Below are positions 11,301-25,197 of a stretch of 64,000 bases of DNA, one piece after another. The position numbers and the translations under genes are program-made. Source of the DNA: Coriaria nepalensis (lineage: Eukaryota; Streptophyta; Magnoliopsida; Cucurbitales; Coriariaceae). Where the stretch lies: positions 5,175,501-5,239,500 of the forward strand of contig CP114496.1 of NCBI GenBank assembly GCA_027186245.1, given 5' to 3'. The stretch's first letter is position 1. Each line of letters starts with the position of its first letter. Under the pieces are notes generated by a model. The model searched no databases and was not told where the DNA came from. It was given only the letters and a program-made list of their open reading frames with translations.

Positions 11301-13399
11301 TGTGCATTAGTTTAATCTTAAAATCATTTGAATGAGTCATTTCAAGTCAATAACATATTTCAAAGCAAGTTGAACGAATTCTATTTTCGCACTACAAACA
11401 CAGGTTTTGGGCATAACTTGCACATGGCTATGGCAAGGAAACTGTGCATTAGTTTAATCTTAAAATCATTTCAATGAGTCATTTCAAGTCAATAACATAT
11501 TTCAAAGCAAGTTGAACGAATTCTATTTTCGCATTACAAACACAAGTTTTGGGCATAACTTGCACATGGCCAATGCAAGGAAAGTGTGCATTAGTTTAAC
11601 CTTAAAATCATTTGAATGAGTCATTCCAGGTCAATAACATATTTCATAGCATATTCAACGAATTCTATTTTCTCACTACAAACACAAGTTTTGGGAATAA
11701 CTTGCACATGGCCAATGCAAGGAAACTGTGCATTAGTTTAATCTTAAAATCATTTGAATGAGTCATTTCAAGTCAATAACATATTTCAAAGCAAGTTGAA
11801 CGAATTCTATTTTCGCACTACAAACACAAGTTTTGTGCATAACTTGCAAATGGTCAATGCAAGGAAAGTGTGCATTAGTTTAGCCTTAAAATCATTTGAA
11901 TGAGTCATTTCAAGTCAATAACATATTACAAAGCAAGTTGAACGAATTCTATTTTCGCGTTACAAACACAGGTTTTGGGCATAACTTGCACATGGCTATT
12001 GCAAGGAAACTGTGCATTAGTTTAGCCTTAAAATCATTTGAATGAGTCATTTCAAGTCAATAACATATTACAAAGCAAGTTGAACGAATTCTATTTTCGC
12101 ACTACAAACACAGGTTTTGGGCATAACTTGCACATGGCTATTGCAAGGAAACTGTGCATTAGTTTAATCTTAAAATCATTTGAATGAGTTATTTCAGGTC
12201 AATAACCTATTTCAAAGCAAGTTGAACGAATTCTATTTTCGCACTACAAACACAGTATTTGGGCATAACTTGCAAATGATCAATGCAAGGAAAGTGTGCA
12301 TTAGTTTAACCTTAAAATCATTTGAATGAGTCATTTCAGGTCAATAACATATTTCATAGCATATTCAACGAATTCTATTTTCTCACTACAAACAAAAGTT
12401 TTGGGCATAACTTGCACATGGCCAATGCAAGGAAACTGTGCATTAGTTTAATCTTAAAATCATTTGAATGAGTCATTTCAAGTCAATAACATATTTCAAA
12501 GCAAGTTGAACGAATTCTATTTTCGCACTACAAACACAGGTTTTGGGCATAACTTGAACATGGCTATGGCAAGGAAACTGTGCATTAGTTTAATCTTAAA
12601 ATCATTTCAATGAGTCATTTCAAGTCAATAACATATTTCAAAGCAAGTTGAACGAATTCTATTTTCGCATTACAAACACATGTTTTGGGCATAACTTGCA
12701 AATGATCAATGCAAGGAAACTGTGCATTAGTTTAACCTTAAAATCATTTGAATGAGTCATTTCAGGTCAATAACATATTTCATAGCATATTCAACGAATT
12801 CTATTTTCTCACTACAAACACAAGTTTTGGGCATAACTTGCACATGGCCAATGCAAGGAAACTGTGCATTAGTTTAATCTTAAAATCATTTGAATGAGTC
12901 ATTTCAAGTCAATAACATATTTCAAAGCAAGTTGAACGAATTCTATTTTCGCACTACAAACACAAGTTTTGTGCATAACTTGCAAATGGTCAATGCAAGG
13001 AAAGTGTGCATTAGTTTAGCCTTAAAATCATTTGAATGAGTCATTTCAAGTCAATAACATATTACAAAGCAAGTTGAACGAATTCTATTTTCGCGCTACA
13101 AACACAGGTTTTGGGCATAACTTGCACATGGCTATTGCAAGGAAACTGTGCATTAGTTTAATCTTAAAATCATTTGACTGAGTCATTTTAAGTGAATAAC
13201 ATATTTCAAAGCAAGTTGAACGAATTCTATTTTCGCACTACAAACATAGGTTTTGGGCATAACTTGCACATGGCTATTGCAAGGAAACTGTGGATTAGTT
13301 TAATCTTAAAGTCATTTCAATGAGTCATTTCAAGTCAATAACATATTTCAAAGCAAGTTGAACGAATTCTATTTTCGCATTACAAACACATGTTTTGGG

Positions 13400-16300
13400 C
13401 ATAACTTGCAAATGATCAATGCAAGGAAAGTGTGCATTAGTTTAACCATAAAATCATTTGAATGAGTCATTTCAGGTCAATAACATATTTCATAGCATAT
13501 TCAACGAATTCTATTTTCGCACAACAAACACAAGTTTTGGGCATAACTTGCACATGGCCAATGCAAGGAAACTGTGCATTAGTTTAATCTTAAAATCATT
13601 TGAATGAGTCATTTCAAGTCAATAACATATTTCAAAGCAAGTTGAACGAATTCTATTTTCGCACTACAAACACAAGTTTTGTGCATAACTTGCAAATGGT
13701 CAATGCAAGGAAAGTGTGCATTAGTTTAGCCTTAAAATCATTTGAATGACTCATTTCAAGTCAATAACATATTACAAAGCAAGTTGAACGAATTCTATTT
13801 TCGCACTACAAACACAGGTTTTGGGCATAACTTGCACATGGCTATTGCAAGGAAACTGTGCATTAGTTTAATCTTAAAATCATTTGAATGAGTCATTTCA
13901 GGTCAATAACATATTTCAAAGCAAGTTGAACGAATTCTATTTTCGCACTACAAACACAGTATTTGGGCATAACTTGCAAATGATCAATGCAAGGAAAGTG
14001 TGCATTAGTTTAACCTTAAAATCATTTGAATGAGTCATTTCAGGTCAATAACATATTTCATAGCATATTCAACGAATTCTATTTTCTCACTACAAACACA
14101 AGTTTTGGGCATAACTTGCACATGGCCAATGGAAGGAAACTGTGCATTAGTTTAATCTTAAAGTCATTTCAATGAGTCATTTCAAGTCAATAACATATTT
14201 CAAAGCAAGTTGAACGAATTCTATTTTCGCATTACAAACACAGGTTTTGGGCATAACTTGCAAATGATCAATGCAAGGAAAGTGTGCATTAGTCTAACCT
14301 TAAAATCATTTGAATGAGTCATTTCAGGTCAATAACATATTTCATAGCATATTCAACGAATTCTATTTTCTCACTACAAACACAAGTTTTGGGCATAACT
14401 TGCACATGGCCAATGCTAGGAAACTGTGCATTAGTTTAATCTTAAAATCATTTGAATGAGTCATTTCAAGTCAATAACATATTTCAAAGCAAGTTGAACG
14501 AATTCTATTTTCGCACTACAAACACAGGTTTTGGGCATAACTTGCACAAGGCTATGGCAAGGAAACTGTGCATTAGTTTAATCTTAAAATCATTTCAATG
14601 AGTCATTTCAAGTCAATAACATATTTCAAAGCAAGTTGAACGAATTCTATTTTCGCACTACAAACACAAGTTTTGTGCATAACTTGCACATGGTCAATGC
14701 AAGGAAAGTGTGCATTAGTTTAGCCTTAAAATCATTTGATTGAGTCATTTCAAGTCAATAACATATTTCAAAGCAAGTTGAACGAATTCTATTTTCGCAC
14801 TACAAACACAGGTTTTGGGCATAACCTGCAAATGGTCAATGCAAGGAAAGTGTGCATTAGTTTTGCCTTAAAATCATTTGAATGAGTCATTTCAAGTCAA
14901 TAACATATTACAAAGCAAGTTGAACGAATTCTATTTTCGCACTACAAACACAGGTTTTGGGCATAACTTGCACATGGCTATTGCAAGGAAACTGTGCATT
15001 AGTTTAATCTTAAAATCATTTCAATGAGTTGTTTCAAGTCAATAACATATTTCAAAGCAAGTTGAACGAATTCTATTTTCGCACTACAAACACAGGTTTT
15101 GGGCATAACTTGCACATGCCGGATGCAAGTAAAGTGTGCATTAGTTTAACCTTAAAATCATTTGAATGAGTCATTTCAAGTCAATAACATATTTCAAAGC
15201 AAGTGGAACGAATTCTATTTTCGCACTACAAACACAGGTTTTGGGCATAACTTGCAAATGGTCAATGCAAGGAAAGTGTGCATTAGTTTTGCCTTAAAAT
15301 CATTTGAATGAGTCATTTCAAGTCAATAACATATTACAAAGCAAGTTGAACGAATTCTATTTTCGCACTACAAACACAGGTTTTGGGCATAACTTCCACA
15401 TGGCTATTGCAAGGAAACTGTGCATTAGTTTAATCTTAAAATCATTTCAATGAGTCGTTTCAGGTCAATAACATATTTCAAAGAAAGTTGAACGAATTCT
15501 ATTTTCGCACTACAAACACAGGTTTTGGGCATAACTTGCACATGGCCAATGCAAGGAAAGTGTGCATTAGTTTAACCTTAAGATCATTTGAATGAGTCAT
15601 TTCAGGTCAATAACATATTTCAAAGCAAGTTCAACGAATTCTATTTTCGCACTACAAACACAGGTTTTGGGCATAACTTGCAAATGGTCAATGCAAGGAA
15701 AGTGTGCATTAGTTTAGCCTTAAAATCATTTGAATGAGTCATTTCAAGTCAATAACATATTACAAAGCAAGTTGAACGAATTCTATTTTCGCACTACAAA
15801 CACAGGTTTTGGGCATAACTTGCACATGGCTATGGCAAGGAAACTGTGCATTAGTTTAATCTTAAAATCATTTCAATGAGTCATTTCAAGTCAATAACAT
15901 ATTTCAAAGCAAGTTGAACGAATTCTATTTTCGCATTACAAACACAAGTTTTGGGCATAACTTGCACATGGCCAATGCAAGGAAAGTGTGCATTAGTTTA
16001 ACCTTAAAATCATTTGAATGAGTCATTCCAGGTCAATAACATATTTCATAGCATATTCAACGAATTCTATTTTCTCACTACAAACACAAGTTTTGGGCAT
16101 AACTTGCACATGGCCAATGCAAGGAAACTGTGCATTAGTTTAATCTTAAAATCATTTGAATGAGTCATTTCAAGTCAATAACATATTTCAAAGCAAGTTG
16201 AACGAATTCTATTTTCGCACTACAAACACAAGTTTTGTCCATAACTTGCAAATGGTCAATGCAAGGAAAGTGTGCATTAGTTTAGCCTTAAAATCATTTG

Positions 16301-16600
16301 AATGAGTCATTTCAAGTCAATAACATATTGCAAAGCAGGTTGAACGAATTCTATTTTCGCACTACAAACACAGGTTTTGGGCATAAGTTGCACATGGCTA
16401 TTGCAAGGAAACTGTGCATTAGTTTAATCTTAAAATCATTTGAATGAGTCATTTCAAGTCAATAACATATTTCAAAGCAAGTTGAACGAATTCTATTTTC
16501 GCACTACAAACACCGGTTTTGGGCATAACTTGCAAATGATCAATGCAAGGAAAGTGTGCATTAGTTTAACCTTAAAATCATTTGAATGAGTCATTTCAGG
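13400..16600. repeat. Segmental duplication D, copy 1 (offset 74 units)
   Basis: This block matches about 23,908-27,108 with offset 10,508, exactly 74 units. Shared rare marks in order include ATGGAAGGAAAC (about 14,129), TAGTCTAACC (14,291), ATGCTAGGAAAC (14,413), GCACAAGGCTATGG (14,542) and marker block C (14,881-15,836). I noted about four differences over 3.2 kb (13,448, 13,750, 14,826 and 15,119). The left edge is where TGTTTTGGG meets CGGTTTTGGG; the right edge is at ATTTCAGG against ATTCCAGG. Confidence 0.85.
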
Positions 16601-16756
16601 TCAATAACATATTTCATAGCACATTCAACGAATTCTATATTCGCACTACAAACACAAGTTTTGTGCATAACTTGCAAATGGTCAATGCAAGGAAACAGTG
16701 CATTAGTTTAATCTTAAAATCATTTGAATGAGTCATTTCAAGTCAATAACATATTT

Positions 16757-19700
16757 CAAAGCAAGTTGAACGAATTCTATTTTCGCACTACAAACACAAG
16801 TTTTGTGCATAACTTGCAAATGGTCAATGCAAGGAAAGTGTGCATTAGTTTAGCCTTAAAATCATTTGATTGAGTCATTTCAAGTCAATAACATATTTCA
16901 AAGGAAGTTGAACGAATTCTATTTTCGCACTACGAACACAAGTTTTGTGCATAACTTGTAAATGGTCAATGCAAGGAAAGTGTGCATTAGTTTAGCCTTA
17001 AAATCATTTGAATGAGTCATTTCAAGTCAATAACATATTGCAAAGCAGGTTGAACGAATTCTATTTTCGCACTACAAACACAGGTTTTGAGCATAAGTTG
17101 CACATGGCTATTGCAAGGAAACTGTGCATTAGTTTAATCTTAAAATCATTTGAATGAGTCATTTCAAGTCAATAACATATTTCAAAGCAAGTTGAACGAA
17201 TTCTATTTTCGCACTACAAACACCGGTTTTGGGCATAACTTGCAAATGGTCAATGCAAGGAAAGTGTGCATTAGTTTTGCCTTAAAATCATTTGAATGAG
17301 TCATTTCAAGTCAATAACATATTACAAAGCAAGTTGAACGAATTCTATTTTTGCACTACAAACACAGGTTTTGGGCATAACTTGCACATGGCTATTGCAA
17401 GGAAACTGTGCATTAGTTTAATCTTAAAATCATTTCAATGAGTTGTTTCAAGTCAATAACATATTTCAAAGCAAGTTGAACGAATTCTATTTTCGCACTA
17501 CAAACACAGGTTTTGGGCATAACTTGCACATGGCGGATGCAAGTAAAGTGTGCATTAGTTTAACCTTAAAATCATTTGAATGAGTCATTTCAAGTCAATA
17601 ACATATTTCAAAGCAAGTGGAACGAATTCTATTTTCGCACTACAAACACAGGTTTTGGGCATAACTTGCAAATGGTCAATGCAAGGAAAGTGTGCATTAG
17701 TTTTGCCTTAAAATCATTTGAATGAGTCATTTCAAGTCAATAACATATTACAAAGCAAGTTGAACGAATTCTATTTTCGCACTACAAACACAGGTTTTGG
17801 GCATAACTTCCACATGGCTATTGCAAGGAAACTGTGCATTAGTTTAATCTTAAAATCATTTCAATGAGTCGTTTCAGGTCAATAACATATTTCAAAGAAA
17901 GTTGAACGAATTCTATTTTCGCACTACAAACACAGGTTTTGGGCATAACTTGCACATGGCCAATGCAAGGAAAGTGTGCATTAGTTTAACCTTAAGATCA
18001 TTTGAATGAGTCATTTCAGGTCAATAACATATTTCAAAGCAAGTTCAACGAATTCTATTTTCGCACTACAAACACAGGTTTTGGGCATAACTTGCAAATG
18101 GTCAATGCAAGGAAAGTGTGCATTAGTTTAGCCTTAAAATCATTTGAATGAGTCATTTCAAGTCAATAACATATTACAAAGCAAGTTGAACGAATTCTAT
18201 TTTCGCACTACAAACACAGGTTTTGGGCATAACTTGCACATGGCTATGGCAAGGAAACTGTGCATTAGTTTAATCTTAAAATCATTTCAATGAGTCATTT
18301 CAAGTCAATAACATATTTCAAAGCAAGTTGAACGAATTCTATTTTCGCATTACAAACACAAGTTTTGGGCATAACTTGCACATGGCCAATGCAAGGAAAG
18401 TGTGCATTAGTTTAACCTTAAAATCATTTGAATGAGTCATTCCAGGTCAATAACATATTTCATAGCATATTCAACGAATTCTATTTTCTCACTACAAACA
18501 CAAGTTTTGGGCATAACTTGCACATGGCCAATGCAAGGAAACTGTGCATTAGTTTAATCTTAAAATCATTTGAATGAGTCATTTCAAGTCAATAACATAT
18601 TTCAAAGCAAGTTGAACGAATTCTATTTTCGCACTACAAACACAAGTTTTGTCCATAACTTGCAAATGGTCAATGCAAGGAAAGTGTGCATTAGTTTAGC
18701 CTTAAAATCATTTGATTGAGTCATTTCAAGTCAATAACATATTGCAAAGCAGGTTGAACGAATTCTATTTTCGCACTACGAACACAAGTTTTGTGCATAA
18801 GTTGCAAATGGTCAATGCAAGGAAAGTGTGCATTAGTTTAGCCTTAAAATCATTTGAATGAGTCATTTCAAGTCAATAACATATTGCAAAGCAGGTTGAA
18901 CGAATTCTATTTTCGCACTACAAACACAGGTTTTGAGCATAAGTTGCACATGGCTATTGCAAGGAAACTGTGCATTAGTTTAATCTTAAAATCATTTGAA
19001 TGAGTCATTTCAAGTCAATAACATATTTCAAAGCAAGTTGAACGAATTCTATTTTCGCACTACAAACACCGGTTTTGGGCATAACTTGCAAATGATCAAT
19101 GCAAGGAAAGTGTGCATTAGTTTAACCTTAAAATTATTTGAATGAGTCATTTCAGGTCAATAACATATTTCATAGCATATTCAACGAATTCTATTTTCGC
19201 ACTACAAACACATGTTTTGGGCATAACTTGCAAATGATCAATGCAAGGAAAGTGTGCATTAGTTTAACCTTAAAATCATTTGAATGAGTTATTTCTGGTC
19301 AATAACATATTTCATAGCATATTCAACGAATTCTATTTTCGCACTACAAACACAAGTTTTGTGCATAACTTGCAAATGGTCCATGCAAGGAAAGTGTGCA
19401 TTAGTTTAGCCTTAAAATCATTTGAATGAGTCATTTCAGGTCAATAACATATTTCAAAGCATATTCAACGAATTCTATTTTCGCACTACAAACACAGGTT
19501 TTGGGCATAACTTGCACATGGCTATTGCAAGGAAACTGTGCATTAGTTTAATCTTAAAATCATTTCAATGAGTCATTTCAAGTCAATAACATATTTCAAA
19601 GCAAGTTGAACGAATTCTATTTTCGCACTACAAACACCGGTTTTGGGCATAACTTGCAAATGATCAATGCAAGGAAAGTGTGCATTAGTTTAACCTTAAA

Positions 19701-21016
19701 ATCATTTGAATGAGTCATTTCAGGTCAATAACATATTTCATAGCATATTCAACGAATTCTATTTTCGCACAACAAACACAAGTTTTGGGCATAACTTGCA
19801 CATGGCCAATGCAAGGAAACTGTGCATTAGTTTAATCTTAAAATCATTTGAATGAGTCATTTCAAGTCAATAACATATTTCAAAGCAAGTTGAACGAATT
19901 CTATTTTCGCACTACAAACACAAGTTTTGTGCATAACTTGCAAATGGTCAATGCAAGGAAAGTGTGCATTAGTTTAGCCTTAAAATCATTTGAATGAGTC
20001 ATTTCAAGTCAATAACATATTACAAAGCAAGTTGAACGAATTCTATTTTCGCACTACAAACACAGGTTTTGGGCATAACTTGCACATGGCTATTGCAAGG
20101 AAACTGTGCATTAGTTTAATCTTAAAATCATTTGAATGAGTCATTTCAGGTCAATAACATATTTCAAAGCAAGTTGAACGAATTCTATTTTCGCACTACA
20201 AACACAGTATTTGGGCATAACTTGCAAATGATCAATGCAAGGAAAGTGTGCATTAGTTTAACCTTAAAATCATTTGAATGAGTCATTTCAGGTCAATAAC
20301 ATATTTCATAGCATATTCAACGAATTCTATTTTCTCACTACAAACACAAGTTTTGGGCATAACTTGCACATGGCCAATGGAAGGAAACTGTGCATTAGTT
20401 TAATCTTAAAGTCATTTCAATGAGTCATTTCAAGTCAATAACATATTTCAAAGCAAGTTGAACGAATTCTATTTTCGCATTACAAACACAGGTTTTGGGC
20501 ATAACTTGCAAATGATCAATGCAAGGAAAGTGTGCATTAGTCTAACCTTAAAATCATTTGAATGAGTCATTTCAGGTCAATAACATATTTCATAGCATAT
20601 TCAACGAATTCTATTTTCTCACTACAAACACAAGTTTTGGGCATAACTTGCACATGGCCAATGCTAGGAAACTGTGCATTAGTTTAATCTTAAAATCATT
20701 TGAATGAGTCATTTCAAGTCAATAACATATTTCAAAGCAAGTTGAACGAATTCTATTTTCGCACTACAAACACAGGTTTTGGGCATAACTTGCACAAGGC
20801 TATGGCAAGGAAACTGTGCATTAGTTTAATCTTAAAATCATTTCAATGAGTCATTTCAAGTCAATAACATATTTCAAAGCAAGTTGAACGAATTCTATTT
20901 TCGCACTACAAACACAAGTTTTGTGCATAACTTGCAAATGGTCAATGCAAGGAAAGTGTGCATTAGTTTAGCCTTAAAATCATTTGAATGACTCATTTCA
21001 AGTCAATAACATATTA
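16757..21016. repeat. 30-unit (4,260-bp) tandem duplication E, copy 1
   Basis: Reading line by line, 16,757-20,937 is the same as 21,017-25,197 except at two positions: 17,352 (T here, C in copy 2) and 18,954 (C here, T at 23,214). Left of 16,757 and right of 20,937 the correspondence breaks within one unit. The two copies abut, so this is a direct tandem duplication of exactly 30 units. Marks inside include GCGGATGCAAGTAAAG (17,532), TACGAACACAAG (16,932 and 18,777), CACCGGTTTT and CAGTATTTGGG. Confidence 0.93.
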
Positions 21017-24000
21017 CAAAGCAAGTTGAACGAATTCTATTTTCGCACTACAAACACAAGTTTTGTGCATAACTTGCAAATGGTCAATGCAAGGAAAGTG
21101 TGCATTAGTTTAGCCTTAAAATCATTTGATTGAGTCATTTCAAGTCAATAACATATTTCAAAGGAAGTTGAACGAATTCTATTTTCGCACTACGAACACA
21201 AGTTTTGTGCATAACTTGTAAATGGTCAATGCAAGGAAAGTGTGCATTAGTTTAGCCTTAAAATCATTTGAATGAGTCATTTCAAGTCAATAACATATTG
21301 CAAAGCAGGTTGAACGAATTCTATTTTCGCACTACAAACACAGGTTTTGAGCATAAGTTGCACATGGCTATTGCAAGGAAACTGTGCATTAGTTTAATCT
21401 TAAAATCATTTGAATGAGTCATTTCAAGTCAATAACATATTTCAAAGCAAGTTGAACGAATTCTATTTTCGCACTACAAACACCGGTTTTGGGCATAACT
21501 TGCAAATGGTCAATGCAAGGAAAGTGTGCATTAGTTTTGCCTTAAAATCATTTGAATGAGTCATTTCAAGTCAATAACATATTACAAAGCAAGTTGAACG
21601 AATTCTATTTTCGCACTACAAACACAGGTTTTGGGCATAACTTGCACATGGCTATTGCAAGGAAACTGTGCATTAGTTTAATCTTAAAATCATTTCAATG
21701 AGTTGTTTCAAGTCAATAACATATTTCAAAGCAAGTTGAACGAATTCTATTTTCGCACTACAAACACAGGTTTTGGGCATAACTTGCACATGGCGGATGC
21801 AAGTAAAGTGTGCATTAGTTTAACCTTAAAATCATTTGAATGAGTCATTTCAAGTCAATAACATATTTCAAAGCAAGTGGAACGAATTCTATTTTCGCAC
21901 TACAAACACAGGTTTTGGGCATAACTTGCAAATGGTCAATGCAAGGAAAGTGTGCATTAGTTTTGCCTTAAAATCATTTGAATGAGTCATTTCAAGTCAA
22001 TAACATATTACAAAGCAAGTTGAACGAATTCTATTTTCGCACTACAAACACAGGTTTTGGGCATAACTTCCACATGGCTATTGCAAGGAAACTGTGCATT
22101 AGTTTAATCTTAAAATCATTTCAATGAGTCGTTTCAGGTCAATAACATATTTCAAAGAAAGTTGAACGAATTCTATTTTCGCACTACAAACACAGGTTTT
22201 GGGCATAACTTGCACATGGCCAATGCAAGGAAAGTGTGCATTAGTTTAACCTTAAGATCATTTGAATGAGTCATTTCAGGTCAATAACATATTTCAAAGC
22301 AAGTTCAACGAATTCTATTTTCGCACTACAAACACAGGTTTTGGGCATAACTTGCAAATGGTCAATGCAAGGAAAGTGTGCATTAGTTTAGCCTTAAAAT
22401 CATTTGAATGAGTCATTTCAAGTCAATAACATATTACAAAGCAAGTTGAACGAATTCTATTTTCGCACTACAAACACAGGTTTTGGGCATAACTTGCACA
22501 TGGCTATGGCAAGGAAACTGTGCATTAGTTTAATCTTAAAATCATTTCAATGAGTCATTTCAAGTCAATAACATATTTCAAAGCAAGTTGAACGAATTCT
22601 ATTTTCGCATTACAAACACAAGTTTTGGGCATAACTTGCACATGGCCAATGCAAGGAAAGTGTGCATTAGTTTAACCTTAAAATCATTTGAATGAGTCAT
22701 TCCAGGTCAATAACATATTTCATAGCATATTCAACGAATTCTATTTTCTCACTACAAACACAAGTTTTGGGCATAACTTGCACATGGCCAATGCAAGGAA
22801 ACTGTGCATTAGTTTAATCTTAAAATCATTTGAATGAGTCATTTCAAGTCAATAACATATTTCAAAGCAAGTTGAACGAATTCTATTTTCGCACTACAAA
22901 CACAAGTTTTGTCCATAACTTGCAAATGGTCAATGCAAGGAAAGTGTGCATTAGTTTAGCCTTAAAATCATTTGATTGAGTCATTTCAAGTCAATAACAT
23001 ATTGCAAAGCAGGTTGAACGAATTCTATTTTCGCACTACGAACACAAGTTTTGTGCATAAGTTGCAAATGGTCAATGCAAGGAAAGTGTGCATTAGTTTA
23101 GCCTTAAAATCATTTGAATGAGTCATTTCAAGTCAATAACATATTGCAAAGCAGGTTGAACGAATTCTATTTTCGCACTACAAACACAGGTTTTGAGCAT
23201 AAGTTGCACATGGTTATTGCAAGGAAACTGTGCATTAGTTTAATCTTAAAATCATTTGAATGAGTCATTTCAAGTCAATAACATATTTCAAAGCAAGTTG
23301 AACGAATTCTATTTTCGCACTACAAACACCGGTTTTGGGCATAACTTGCAAATGATCAATGCAAGGAAAGTGTGCATTAGTTTAACCTTAAAATTATTTG
23401 AATGAGTCATTTCAGGTCAATAACATATTTCATAGCATATTCAACGAATTCTATTTTCGCACTACAAACACATGTTTTGGGCATAACTTGCAAATGATCA
23501 ATGCAAGGAAAGTGTGCATTAGTTTAACCTTAAAATCATTTGAATGAGTTATTTCTGGTCAATAACATATTTCATAGCATATTCAACGAATTCTATTTTC
23601 GCACTACAAACACAAGTTTTGTGCATAACTTGCAAATGGTCCATGCAAGGAAAGTGTGCATTAGTTTAGCCTTAAAATCATTTGAATGAGTCATTTCAGG
23701 TCAATAACATATTTCAAAGCATATTCAACGAATTCTATTTTCGCACTACAAACACAGGTTTTGGGCATAACTTGCACATGGCTATTGCAAGGAAACTGTG
23801 CATTAGTTTAATCTTAAAATCATTTCAATGAGTCATTTCAAGTCAATAACATATTTCAAAGCAAGTTGAACGAATTCTATTTTCGCACTACAAACACCGG
23901 TTTTGGGCATAACTTGCAAATGATCAATGCAAGGAAAGTGTGCATTAGTTTAACCTTAAAATCATTTGAATGAGTCATTTCAGGTCAATAACATATTTCA

Positions 24001-25197
24001 TAGCATATTCAACGAATTCTATTTTCGCACAACAAACACAAGTTTTGGGCATAACTTGCACATGGCCAATGCAAGGAAACTGTGCATTAGTTTAATCTTA
24101 AAATCATTTGAATGAGTCATTTCAAGTCAATAACATATTTCAAAGCAAGTTGAACGAATTCTATTTTCGCACTACAAACACAAGTTTTGTGCATAACTTG
24201 CAAATGGTCAATGCAAGGAAAGTGTGCATTAGTTTAGCCTTAAAATCATTTGAATGAGTCATTTCAAGTCAATAACATATTACAAAGCAAGTTGAACGAA
24301 TTCTATTTTCGCACTACAAACACAGGTTTTGGGCATAACTTGCACATGGCTATTGCAAGGAAACTGTGCATTAGTTTAATCTTAAAATCATTTGAATGAG
24401 TCATTTCAGGTCAATAACATATTTCAAAGCAAGTTGAACGAATTCTATTTTCGCACTACAAACACAGTATTTGGGCATAACTTGCAAATGATCAATGCAA
24501 GGAAAGTGTGCATTAGTTTAACCTTAAAATCATTTGAATGAGTCATTTCAGGTCAATAACATATTTCATAGCATATTCAACGAATTCTATTTTCTCACTA
24601 CAAACACAAGTTTTGGGCATAACTTGCACATGGCCAATGGAAGGAAACTGTGCATTAGTTTAATCTTAAAGTCATTTCAATGAGTCATTTCAAGTCAATA
24701 ACATATTTCAAAGCAAGTTGAACGAATTCTATTTTCGCATTACAAACACAGGTTTTGGGCATAACTTGCAAATGATCAATGCAAGGAAAGTGTGCATTAG
24801 TCTAACCTTAAAATCATTTGAATGAGTCATTTCAGGTCAATAACATATTTCATAGCATATTCAACGAATTCTATTTTCTCACTACAAACACAAGTTTTGG
24901 GCATAACTTGCACATGGCCAATGCTAGGAAACTGTGCATTAGTTTAATCTTAAAATCATTTGAATGAGTCATTTCAAGTCAATAACATATTTCAAAGCAA
25001 GTTGAACGAATTCTATTTTCGCACTACAAACACAGGTTTTGGGCATAACTTGCACAAGGCTATGGCAAGGAAACTGTGCATTAGTTTAATCTTAAAATCA
25101 TTTCAATGAGTCATTTCAAGTCAATAACATATTTCAAAGCAAGTTGAACGAATTCTATTTTCGCACTACAAACACAAGTTTTGTGCATAACTTGCAC
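21017..25197. repeat. 30-unit tandem duplication E, copy 2 (about 29.4 units)
   Basis: Second copy of 16,757-20,937 with two differences over 4,181 bases by eye. It ends at 25,198, where GCACATGG replaces GCAAATGG and the sequence continues as the match to the 14.69 kb region of duplication D. The high identity implies a recent event, ongoing conversion, or an assembly artefact. Confidence 0.93.

Noticed and set aside
12200..12212. Possible indel at CAATAACCTATTTC
   Set aside because: Same length as the usual CAATAACATATTTC; it is a substitution, and the EcoRI phase is unchanged.
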